Shown: positions 52,270 to 59,072 of the stretch, one piece after another | Layout of the letters: every line of letters begins with the position of its first letter | Position numbering within the stretch: the first letter of the stretch is position 1 | Source: Chitinophaga pinensis | GTDB lineage: Bacteria; Bacteroidota; Bacteroidia; Chitinophagales; Chitinophagaceae | Direction: 5' to 3' | Length of the DNA stretch: 59,072 bases | Assembly: GCA_945897185.1 (NCBI GenBank) | Contig: CAMDFC010000007.1 | Coordinates: 1-59,072 of the forward strand | Notes under the pieces: model-generated | The model's database searches: none | What the model was told of the DNA's origin: nothing | The model's input: the letters and a program-made list of their open reading frames with translations, nothing else | Made by a program: the position numbers and the translations under genes

Positions 52270-54252
52270 CTAATTGCCAAATTCCCAAATTATTTGAAAT
52301 CTCCATTCCTTGTTTTGAATACTGTTTTTCGTGAGCGCAGCTACATCATTTTTGGGTCTTTTTTGCTCTCCCATTATTTTCAATTGAAGCTTTACTGTTT
52401 TTTTATACGCGTATTGGGCAAGTAAGTAAGTTCTTCCTCCTTGATCAAAATGTGCTGGAATGGCATAATAGGAAAGTAGATCCCTTTCGTAGGCATAAAT
52501 TCTGGCGCTATAAGTATCCGTGGAATAAAAGGTATAACGCAAGCTGATTGTCAGTGGTTCTGTTTGTGGTTTAATGATCAGTTCAAGATAGCTTAATTGT
52601 CCAGTTGCTGGTGTTTCATTTTCCTGAAACACTTTCACTACTTCATTTCTGCATCTTAAGTTGATTCCTTCCCATGGGGTAAATGAGAAATGCATTCTCC
52701 AGCGATGCACGGTGGTATTTCCAATTTTATTGGTGCGGTTGTCATCAGCGCCTTGATTTCCTGTTCTTTTTTCAATTTGAAAGCGGGTATAAAATTCAGT
52801 CTTCTTACTTGGTTTCCAGTTGTATTGAAGTGAATAAAGACTTCCTACTTCGTTTCTGTCTGAGGTAAATGTTGGCCAGTGATTTTGGTAGATATCGGCA
52901 AATCCTTCGATGCTGTGTTTGGGTTGTGGATGAAGATTGAAGCTAAATAATAATCCAGTTTCATTGCCTGCCTCTGAGTTTCTGGAAATACAATTTGATT
53001 CAAGTGCTTGGTATTTGGCAGCCATATTTCGGTAAATAAGTGATAGGTCTAACTTTGGATCTAGGCTTTTTAATAGTCCCACATTCATTGCATAATCGGT
53101 ATTTTTATCAATTGAAAACTCGCCAAACAAAAATCCTATTTTTGTTGTAAATCCTCCGTCTATACTTGCATTTCTCCATTCATTTCCTTCAATGGAATAG
53201 AGATTATACGGCAACTTTCTTTTTTGTATGGGCGAAGAAAAATGGGTTTGTATAAAGTTGAGTCCAATAGATCCCTTGTTGAAATGCAATTTCAGTCTAC
53301 CTCCAAAACTTGTTTTTGTAACGGCATCCTTATCCAGCATTTCTGATTCTGATCTGTGAATGCCTGACAAAAGAAAAGAACTTATCCAGCTTTTTTGTGC
53401 TAATGTATCTGTCACCAGATTGGCATCTATTTTTAAGCGGCTTAAAAAAAATCCAAATTCGGTATTTCTTTTTTTAAAATTGATTGCGAGTCCACGTTGA
53501 AAACGATTTTCATCTGTCCCCGTTTGGGCTTGAATAAAGTTGCCTTGCCTGTATCCACTGAGTATGTTACTGCTTCTGCCAAAAGCATAGCCCTGCCAAT
53601 GCGCCAATCCTTGTCCCATATTGATATTATAATCTCCAATGATAAAATCCTTGATGATGCCTCTGTTTCTAAATAGGGCATATATCCCTACATGGTCAAA
53701 AATATTTTTTTCTCCTGCATCTTTTTCAATCATTAGTCCCAATTGAAAACGGTCGCTGTATTTAAATTTGTAATTGAGCATTTGTTTGTTCCTCGTTATC
53801 CACGAATCCTTATTTGAGAATCCACTTCTGTTATTTCCTGTCCGGTACAACAGCGTGTGAGCGCCTTCTTTTAAGCTTTGTTTCCATCCGGGTTGAATAT
53901 TCATTTCCTTGTTAAAATGTAAGTAGGGAATTAGTTTTTTTATTGTGTTGAGGTTCCATGATGGAATTACTTGTAGCTCCATCAGGCTAAGAAATTGACC
54001 AAATTGATTTCTGTGTTGAATGAAATCATGGATTTGTTCTGGCGTTAAGATCATTAAGCCCGAAAGTGTTTCTGAAGAAACTGTATTGATGTTGTAGGTG
54101 TTGCGTTGAAGGTTGCTGTTCACTTCTGTGGGGTCACGTAATTGTAAATCATCTGTTGTTACGAGCTGTTCAATTTCTTGTTCGTGTTCTTCCTGCGCAA
54201 TTGCTGATTTGCAAAATAGCAGCAGAAAAACAAATAGGCTATTTCTCAACAT
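52270..54252 (-). CDS. Exported helix-hairpin-helix protein with large beta-rich domain
   Basis: A 660-residue exported protein, signal peptide [21 protein letters not shown]. Residues about 52-112 form a ComEA-like helix-hairpin-helix domain: YNINTVSSETLSGLMILTPEQIHDFIQHR, then LMELQVIPSWNLNTIKKLIPYL. The remaining 540 residues are beta-strand rich with aromatic residues alternating in barrel style (FQLGLMIEKD, YNINMGQGLAHWQGYAFG, TEFYTRFQIEKRTG). It is probably an outer-membrane barrel that carries a DNA-binding-type domain. Its start overlaps the end of the preceding gene by 14 nt, so it is in an operon with it. dprA lies about 4 kb away on the other strand. Confidence 0.8.
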   Translation of the reverse strand: MLRNSLFVFLLLFCKSAIAQEEHEQEIEQLVTTDDLQLRDPTEVNSNLQRNTYNINTVSSETLSGLMILTPEQIHDFIQHRNQFGQFLSLMELQVIPSWNLNTIKKLIPYLHFNKEMNIQPGWKQSLKEGAHTLLYRTGNNRSGFSNKDSWITRNKQMLNYKFKYSDRFQLGLMIEKDAGEKNIFDHVGIYALFRNRGIIKDFIIGDYNINMGQGLAHWQGYAFGRSSNILSGYRQGNFIQAQTGTDENRFQRGLAINFKKRNTEFGFFLSRLKIDANLVTDTLAQKSWISSFLLSGIHRSESEMLDKDAVTKTSFGGRLKLHFNKGSIGLNFIQTHFSSPIQKRKLPYNLYSIEGNEWRNASIDGGFTTKIGFLFGEFSIDKNTDYAMNVGLLKSLDPKLDLSLIYRNMAAKYQALESNCISRNSEAGNETGLLFSFNLHPQPKHSIEGFADIYQNHWPTFTSDRNEVGSLYSLQYNWKPSKKTEFYTRFQIEKRTGNQGADDNRTNKIGNTTVHRWRMHFSFTPWEGINLRCRNEVVKVFQENETPATGQLSYLELIIKPQTEPLTISLRYTFYSTDTYSARIYAYERDLLSYYAIPAHFDQGGRTYLLAQYAYKKTVKLQLKIMGEQKRPKNDVAALTKNSIQNKEWRFQIIWEFGN

Positions 54253-55042
54253 CAAACAATAAATTAAAGTGGAGTAAAATCGAATAGCCCAATTGGGGGT
54301 GTTGTGCAACGGCAACCGCTGTTGTGGTTCGTTTATTTTTTGTTTGTCCGCCTAAATAAAAATGGCCACTGCTGTTGGTTCCTCCAAAGAAGCCAATCTT
54401 ATAGAATGGGGTCCAAATGAGCGTTGATGTAATTTGTGTTTGTTGTTTTTTTTGTAGTTCAAGTTGAATAAAAACAACTTCACTTAATCGATATCCAATG
54501 CCCAAGGTTAGTCCCTCTACCTTTTTCGTAATCGCCCTGTTTTCTTTGGTAAGGGGTTGCCCATAGGTATAATGAATACCCATGGTTGTTTTCTCGTTAA
54601 TACAATGTGATAATCCTGCCGTGGCAACTATTTCCAAATCGGATGCATCGCCTTGGTATTGAAATTGTTCAATTCCAATAGCAATACCTATAGTGGTGTT
54701 TGAGTTGATTAATCGTCCGAAACCTAGGTTTCCTGCATAATGTTTGTGAATTTGGCCACCTTGAAATTGTCCATTAATCAGGAAATAACCAGATCCTAGG
54801 GGCTGTCCGTATGCTACCCTTATTGCACTCAATTCTTTGAGACCGAACTTGTTTTCTAGAATAATCCCCAATTGTTGTGCTTTTCTGAATCCCAACAAAG
54901 CCGGCAATTCAGCATTTGCCAATGCTGTGCTATTCATTTTCTGGTATGCACCCATACCAATTGGGATCACATTCGCACTGCTTTTTACTTGCCCTTTACT
55001 CCCCAAAGGGAAGAACAACAATACACAAATCCATTTCCTCAT
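54239..55042 (-). CDS. Exported putative outer membrane protein, unknown family
   Basis: A 267-residue protein with signal peptide ending SKG-QV. Strands such as [35 protein letters not shown] and [21 protein letters not shown] suggest a small barrel. The opening [28 protein letters not shown] is reminiscent of the PorV/PorQ and long-chain fatty acid transport (FadL-like) style, but I cannot assign a family. It overlaps the downstream helix-hairpin-helix gene by 14 nt, so the two proteins are probably made together and may form an outer-membrane pair. Confidence 0.7.
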   Translation of the reverse strand: MRKWICVLLFFPLGSKGQVKSSANVIPIGMGAYQKMNSTALANAELPALLGFRKAQQLGIILENKFGLKELSAIRVAYGQPLGSGYFLINGQFQGGQIHKHYAGNLGFGRLINSNTTIGIAIGIEQFQYQGDASDLEIVATAGLSHCINEKTTMGIHYTYGQPLTKENRAITKKVEGLTLGIGYRLSEVVFIQLELQKKQQTQITSTLIWTPFYKIGFFGGTNSSGHFYLGGQTKNKRTTTAVAVAQHPQLGYSILLHFNLLFDVEK

Positions 55043-55092
55043 GCATTAAAATTGCATTAGCGCGTTGTTTTTGCCATGTGGAAAACAACTTA

Positions 55093-55124
55093 TTTGGGTG
55101 TCATTTTCCTCGACTGTACCTTTA
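55093..55124 (+). promoter_or_regulatory. folD promoter, -7 element 4 nt before ATG
   Basis: TTTG (55093-55096), 20 nt, then TACCTTTA (55117-55124; one mismatch to TAnnTTTG), CTCC and ATG. Spacing is ideal. It also has the 4-nt leaderless-type distance. Confidence 0.65.
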
Positions 55125-55128
55125 CTCC

Positions 55129-56007
55129 ATGAAATTATTAGATGGCAAACTGGTATCGCAAGCGTTAAAAGATAAATTGAAAGTACAAACTGCTGTGCGT
55201 GCAGCCCAGGGTAAAAAAACGCCTCACTTGGCCGCTATTTTGATTGGCAACAATGGGGCTAGTGAAACCTATGTTGGATCGAAGGTAAAATCTTGTGAAG
55301 AAGTTGGATTTAAATCAACCTTGATCAGACTAGAGGAAACTATATCAGAGGATGATTTGTTATTCAAGTTGAATGAGTTAAATGAAGATGATGACGTGGA
55401 TGGTATTTTGGTCCAATTGCCTTTACCTAAACACATTGGAGAACAAAAAATAATTGAGACCATCTTGCCTTCTAAAGATGTAGATGGGTTTCATTCTGAA
55501 AGCGTTGGAAGAATGGTGCAAGGCTTACCTGCCTTTTATTCGGCTACGCCTTATGGTATTTTATTGTTGTTGGAACATTACCAAATTGAAACCAAAGGCA
55601 AGCATGCAGTAGTTATTGGCAGAAGTAATATTGTAGGTAGACCAATCAGTATCATGCTAAGTAAAAATGAGTATCCGGGAAATTGTACTGTTACAGTCTG
55701 CCATTCTCATACGCCCAATTTGAAAGAGATTTGTTTGCAGGCAGATATCATAATAGCAGCTTTAGGCCGACTAGAATTTCTTAGAGCAGATATGGTAAAA
55801 GAAGGCGCAGTAATTGTGGATGTGGGTATTACGCGAGTAGCTGACAGTAGCAAAAAGTCTGGCTTCGCAATCAAGGGAGATGTTGCCTTTGATGAAGTTT
55901 CTACCAAATGCAGTTACATTACACCGGTTCCTGGAGGGGTGGGTCCCATGACCATCGCTGCGCTAATGATGAATACCTTTAAGGCCTGTGCCGCAAAAGA
56001 TAATTAA
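55129..56007 (+). CDS. folD: Methylenetetrahydrofolate dehydrogenase/cyclohydrolase
   Basis: Bifunctional one-carbon folate enzyme, 292 residues from [13 protein letters not shown]. Motifs are [27 protein letters not shown] (catalytic Lys and substrate Tyr), [37 protein letters not shown] and [21 protein letters not shown]. The reading frame is open back to 54916, but that part lies antisense to the upstream gene, and the promoter sits between. queE starts directly at the next base after the stop. Confidence 0.97.
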   Translation: MKLLDGKLVSQALKDKLKVQTAVRAAQGKKTPHLAAILIGNNGASETYVGSKVKSCEEVGFKSTLIRLEETISEDDLLFKLNELNEDDDVDGILVQLPLPKHIGEQKIIETILPSKDVDGFHSESVGRMVQGLPAFYSATPYGILLLLEHYQIETKGKHAVVIGRSNIVGRPISIMLSKNEYPGNCTVTVCHSHTPNLKEICLQADIIIAALGRLEFLRADMVKEGAVIVDVGITRVADSSKKSGFAIKGDVAFDEVSTKCSYITPVPGGVGPMTIAALMMNTFKACAAKDN

Positions 56008-56622
56008 ATGGATAAGATGCAAGCTGTCGCTCTCCCTTTGATGGAACATTTTTGTACCCTGCAAGGAGAGGGGCGATTTACTGGTCAGGCTACCTATTTT
56101 CTTCGCCTTGGCGGATGTGATGTGGGTTGTGTTTGGTGTGATGTAAAAGAAAGCTGGGACGCCAACAAACATCCTATGGTGTCTGTTGATGCCATGGTAG
56201 AATGGGTGGTGGCTTCTGGTGTTAAAATTGCTGTAATCACGGGAGGTGAGCCACTCATGCATGATTTGACAGCGCTTACCGCTGCGTTAAAAGAAAAAGG
56301 GATTCGAACACATGTTGAAACATCAGGTGCGCATCCTCTTTCCGGAGTATGGGATTGGATATGTTTGTCTCCAAAAAAATTCAAATCCCCAATCCCTGGA
56401 CTGATTGCATCCGCAAATGAACTGAAAGTAGTACTGTATAATAAAACTGATTTTGATTGGGCTGAAAAATATGCCGATCTAGTAAGTGATAACTGTCTTT
56501 TGTATCTACAACCAGAATGGAGTCGTTCTGCACAAATAAACCCCGAAATCATTTCCTATATCAAGCATCATCCGCAATGGATATTGTCACTTCAGACCCA
56601 TAAGTACATAGATATTCCATGA
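56008..56622 (+). CDS. queE: 7-carboxy-7-deazaguanine synthase
   Basis: Radical-SAM ring contraction step of preQ0/queuosine synthesis, 204 residues. The cluster ligands are in GGCDVGCVWCD (CxxxCxxC), the SAM-binding glycines in ITGGEPLMHD, and EHFCTLQGEGRFTGQATYFLRLGG is the family start. It uses the 6-carboxy-tetrahydropterin made by QueD, encoded with folE at 49441-50946. The ATG follows the folD stop with no gap, and its own stop overlaps the next ATG (ATGA). Confidence 0.95.
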   Translation: MDKMQAVALPLMEHFCTLQGEGRFTGQATYFLRLGGCDVGCVWCDVKESWDANKHPMVSVDAMVEWVVASGVKIAVITGGEPLMHDLTALTAALKEKGIRTHVETSGAHPLSGVWDWICLSPKKFKSPIPGLIASANELKVVLYNKTDFDWAEKYADLVSDNCLLYLQPEWSRSAQINPEIISYIKHHPQWILSLQTHKYIDIP

Positions 56623-58541
56623 AAATCAAGATTGTATCCATCCTGCTCTTTATTTTTCTTCTTTTTGGAGAAGTTACAAAAGCACAGGTTTATGATGCAA
56701 ACAAGGTTTCAAAAAAAGCAAAAAAAGACCATGAGCAGGCCATGCTAAAAGTGGATGAGGGTGATTATTCTTCTGCTTTGTTATTGCTCAATCAAGCAAT
56801 TAATAGAAACCCGACTTACTTGGATGCAGTTCTTTCAAAAGCCGGAATTTTATCTGAACTCAAGCGATACAATGAGTCTGCTTTAGCCTACGAACAGGCA
56901 TTTGTAATTGACCTTGATCAATCACGTGAATATTTATTTACGTACGCTATTGCCCTTGCTGGTAATGGTGATTTTAAGAAAGCACTTCAGGCCCTGGATC
57001 GATTTATAATTTTACCTAATCTTTCAGCATCGAGTATTCAAGCAGCAAAATATCGTAAAAAAAGTTTTGAGTTTGCAGTGGATAAAATAAATGCAGAAGG
57101 ATTATCAGTTCCTGCATCAATAGAAAATGCTGGTGATGCGATCAATACTTCATCTTCTGAATATTATCCAACCATGACCATCAATGGAAAACAGTTGATC
57201 GTTACAAGAAGGACAAGGGGCGGTGCCGATGAAGATTTTTTTTCAACAGAGTTGACCAAAGGGAAATGGACCCAGGCAATACCACTTTCAGGCAAGATTA
57301 ATACTAACTATAAAGAAGGGGGTCAACAAATTTCACCAGATGGCAACTGGATGGTTTTTACAGCAAAGGATTATCCTGAAGGATATGGGAGTTTTGATAT
57401 TTATATTTCTTACCAAACTCCAAATGGGTGGAGTGAACGTAAAAATTTAGGAGAGTCAATAAATTCAGCCTATTGGGAATCAGCACCTTGTTTGTCGTCC
57501 GACAAAAAACAACTCTATTTCGCATCAGATAGGCCTGGTGGTTATGGCGGTACAGATCTTTATGTAGCTACAAAAATGGCAAACGGTAAATGGTCTGCTC
57601 CAAGAAATCTGGGTGCTGTAATTAATACGGAAGGCGACGAAAGTTGTCCTTTTATTCATACCGACAATGAAACACTGTATTTTAATTCCAACGGACATCC
57701 AGGAATTGGAGGTACGGATTTGTTCTATTCTAAAAAATCAATGAATGGTTTTTTGACTCCCCAAAACCTTGGCTATCCAATCAATACAATCAATGATGAA
57801 GGTAGTTTGTTCGTAACCGCAGACGCCACTACAGGGTATTTCGCTAGCGACCGAAGTGATTCGAAAGGGGGCTTAGATATTTATGTAATTCAATTGAACC
57901 AAAGTAATAAAGCAAATGCCACTTCTTGGGTTGAAGGAAGAATATACGATAGTTTGAATGGCAAAGGTTTAATGGCTGTTGTTGAAGTGATCGACCTAGA
58001 CAGTAAGCTTGTTGTTTCTGAAGTAGAAGCGGATGAACAAGGAAATTACCTCTCTGTTCTTCCACTTGGAAAGAATTACGCTTTCAATGTAAGTAAAAAG
58101 GGATACTTGTTTTATTCTGGGCGATTTGAAATGAAAGAGGACGCTGGTCAAACACAATTTAAAAATGACATACCCTTGCAGCCGCTTCAAAAAGGCACCA
58201 GCATGGTATTGCGGAATATTCAATTTGAAACCGGTAAATATGATTTACTGGCATCATCATTTATAGAGATTGATAAAATCGTAGGAGTGTTATCAGACAA
58301 TCCACAATTGAGGGTGCAGATTATAGGGCATACTGATTCAATAGGAAAAGAGAAAGAGAACCTCAGCTTGTCTTTCCAACGGGCAAAGGTGGTTGTGGCT
58401 TATTTGGTAAGTAAAGGAATACAAGCCGACCGACTGAATGCAGAGGGACTTGGAGATAAACAACCTATTGGCGATAATTCAACGGAGCAAGGCCGTGCAT
58501 TAAACCGAAGGACTGAATTGGTAATTATTTCGAACGACTAA
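56619..58541 (+). CDS. PorE-like OmpA family protein (TPR, PD40 propeller, OmpA)
   Basis: A 640-residue exported protein. Signal peptide ends TKA-QV; no lipobox cysteine. TPR-like repeats at about 35-150 (DEGDYSSALLLLNQAINRNPTY) precede five PD40/WD40-like blades (QQISPDGNWMVFTAKDYP, PCLSSDKKQLYFASDRPGGYGGTDLYVA, PFIHTDNETLYFNSNGHPGIGGTDLF). Next come a CarboxypepD_reg-like domain (about 435-525) and a C-terminal OmpA domain with IGHTDSIGK and NRRTELVI for peptidoglycan binding. This order matches PorE of the type IX secretion system, which anchors the complex to the wall. Several OmpA-PD40 paralogs exist in Bacteroidota, so PorE identity is likely but not certain. Confidence 0.85.
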   Translation: MKIKIVSILLFIFLLFGEVTKAQVYDANKVSKKAKKDHEQAMLKVDEGDYSSALLLLNQAINRNPTYLDAVLSKAGILSELKRYNESALAYEQAFVIDLDQSREYLFTYAIALAGNGDFKKALQALDRFIILPNLSASSIQAAKYRKKSFEFAVDKINAEGLSVPASIENAGDAINTSSSEYYPTMTINGKQLIVTRRTRGGADEDFFSTELTKGKWTQAIPLSGKINTNYKEGGQQISPDGNWMVFTAKDYPEGYGSFDIYISYQTPNGWSERKNLGESINSAYWESAPCLSSDKKQLYFASDRPGGYGGTDLYVATKMANGKWSAPRNLGAVINTEGDESCPFIHTDNETLYFNSNGHPGIGGTDLFYSKKSMNGFLTPQNLGYPINTINDEGSLFVTADATTGYFASDRSDSKGGLDIYVIQLNQSNKANATSWVEGRIYDSLNGKGLMAVVEVIDLDSKLVVSEVEADEQGNYLSVLPLGKNYAFNVSKKGYLFYSGRFEMKEDAGQTQFKNDIPLQPLQKGTSMVLRNIQFETGKYDLLASSFIEIDKIVGVLSDNPQLRVQIIGHTDSIGKEKENLSLSFQRAKVVVAYLVSKGIQADRLNAEGLGDKQPIGDNSTEQGRALNRRTELVIISND

Positions 58542-58643
58542 GCGCAAACCCTCATTGTTGTTCGTTTTTATTCTCCTGATCTATCGAGGCAAGAACAACA
58601 TCATTCTATTTCAATCGAAATACATTGCGTTCAATTTTAAGCA

Positions 58644-59072
58644 ATGGAAGAAGATGTTTTTTTTCATTTGTCTCTTACCAAAGTGCCCCATATAGGGCAC
58701 GTACATATTGGCGTCTTACTGTCCCATTTTCGTAATCCATCTGAAGTGTTTAAAGCCAGTCGTAAGACATTAGAACAAATACCAGGTATTGGTGAAGTTC
58801 GGGCTACAGAAATAAAAAGGTTTAAAGATTACAAACGCATCGAATCTGAATTGTCCTTTACCGTAAAAAGTAATATTTCTATTCTTGTTAAACACAAGGA
58901 TAATTATCCTAAAAGACTAGAGAACTGTATTGATGCTCCGCATGTACTTTATTACAAAGGGACTGCCAATTTGAATCAGCGTCAGGTGGTAGCGGTTGTT
59001 GGAACGCGCGCACCCACTGACTATGGTAAAGATAGGGTTACAGAGTTGGTAACCTCACTTACAGATCTTGGT
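58644..59072 (+). CDS. dprA: DNA-processing protein DprA, 3' end outside window
   Basis: The first 143 codons of DprA, which loads RecA on incoming single-stranded DNA in natural transformation. The N-terminal helix-hairpin-helix/SAM-like domain is visible (LTKVPHIGHVHIGVLLSHF, IPGIGEVRATEIKRF), then NYPKRLENCIDAPHVLYYKG and the start of the Rossmann domain, VVAVVGTRAPTDYGKDRV. The gene is in frame with no stop to the window edge. The start is ATG at 58644, 102 nt after the PorE-like gene. Confidence 0.94.
   Translation, partial: MEEDVFFHLSLTKVPHIGHVHIGVLLSHFRNPSEVFKASRKTLEQIPGIGEVRATEIKRFKDYKRIESELSFTVKSNISILVKHKDNYPKRLENCIDAPHVLYYKGTANLNQRQVVAVVGTRAPTDYGKDRVTELVTSLTDLG

Noticed and set aside
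54916-55128. Upstream extension of folD.
   Set aside because: It is antisense to the outer-membrane gene and covers the folD promoter. The conserved FolD sequence begins at MKLLDGK.
58542-58643. Inverted repeat TGTTGTTC / GAACAACA between the PorE-like gene and dprA.
   Set aside because: An 8-bp stem with a long loop and no T tract; too weak to call a terminator.
1-59072. Search for tRNA, rRNA, CRISPR arrays, insertion sequences, prophage, restriction, toxin-antitoxin or defence genes.
   Set aside because: None was recognised. The window looks like core chromosome with no sign of recent transfer.

Overview
The window is ordinary chromosomal DNA from a member of the phylum Bacteroidota, most likely the order Chitinophagales (family Chitinophagaceae or a close relative; I infer this from protein style and did not search for it). 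Four things point there. Type IX secretion (T9SS) parts and cargo are present: a type B C-terminal domain, PorP/SprF, a PorE-like protein and a lone type A C-terminal domain. Shine-Dalgarno sites are absent. Promoters have the Bacteroidota form (TTTG, about 20 nt, TAnnTTTG). Typical family proteins occur: DUF6089, DUF6702, DUF3467, DUF2795, SemiSWEET and the futalosine menaquinone route. I see no rRNA, tRNA, CRISPR array, insertion sequence, prophage or integrase. Genes are dense on both strands and gaps are short.

Layout. 1-2040: minus-strand methionine/threonine operon (metX, then partial homoserine dehydrogenase) under a SAM-I riboswitch with its own terminator and promoter. 2147-9805: uvrA, elaA and recG, with two paralogous outer-membrane barrel genes flanking elaA-recG. 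10014-14780: a 1240-residue secreted PKD/beta-propeller protein with a T9SS type B sorting domain, followed by its probable PorP/SprF partner. 14851-24400: FAD-linked oxidase, LOG-family protein, Mrp ATPase, secreted M1 peptidase, periplasmic rhodanese-thioredoxin, SlyD-type isomerase and NamZ-like muramidase. 24413-31225: fmt, pepT, exbB-exbD, prmC divergent from an IMPACT-family gene, zinc-ribbon protein and Nif3. 31276-38946: DUF695/RraB-like protein, lipoprotein, peroxiredoxin, mini T9SS protein, rRNA methyltransferase, grpE-dnaJ, and an O-methyltransferase / LysM-glucosaminidase / hpt operon. 39015-49344: sodium symporter, recN, fabI, SemiSWEET, two ABC ATPases, cobalamin adenosyltransferase, gatC, trpS, deoxynucleoside kinase and mqnB-mqnD. 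49441-56622: two tandem 6-pyruvoyl-tetrahydropterin-synthase/QueD genes, folE, fabD, DUF3467, a helix-hairpin-helix outer-membrane protein with a partner, folD and queE. 56619-59072: a PorE-like OmpA protein and the 5' part of dprA.

Connections. folE, the queD-like pair and queE supply most of the GTP to 7-carboxy-7-deazaguanine (preQ0/queuosine) route. mqnB and mqnD are consecutive futalosine-pathway genes. The T9SS pieces (cargo, PorP/SprF, PorE-like, type A tail) belong to one secretion system, although its core genes are not here.

The most notable signal is regulatory. Several genes (prmC, the RlmI-like gene, recN and trpS, with near matches at fmt and folD) have the -7 promoter element exactly 4 nt before the ATG. 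That spacing predicts leaderless mRNAs. I found no cluster that looks like a wholly new system. The best leads are this promoter geometry, the helix-hairpin-helix barrel protein, the cargo-less T9SS tail protein, the two outer-membrane paralogs with a single conserved C-terminal cysteine, and recG, whose conserved N-terminus has no standard start codon.
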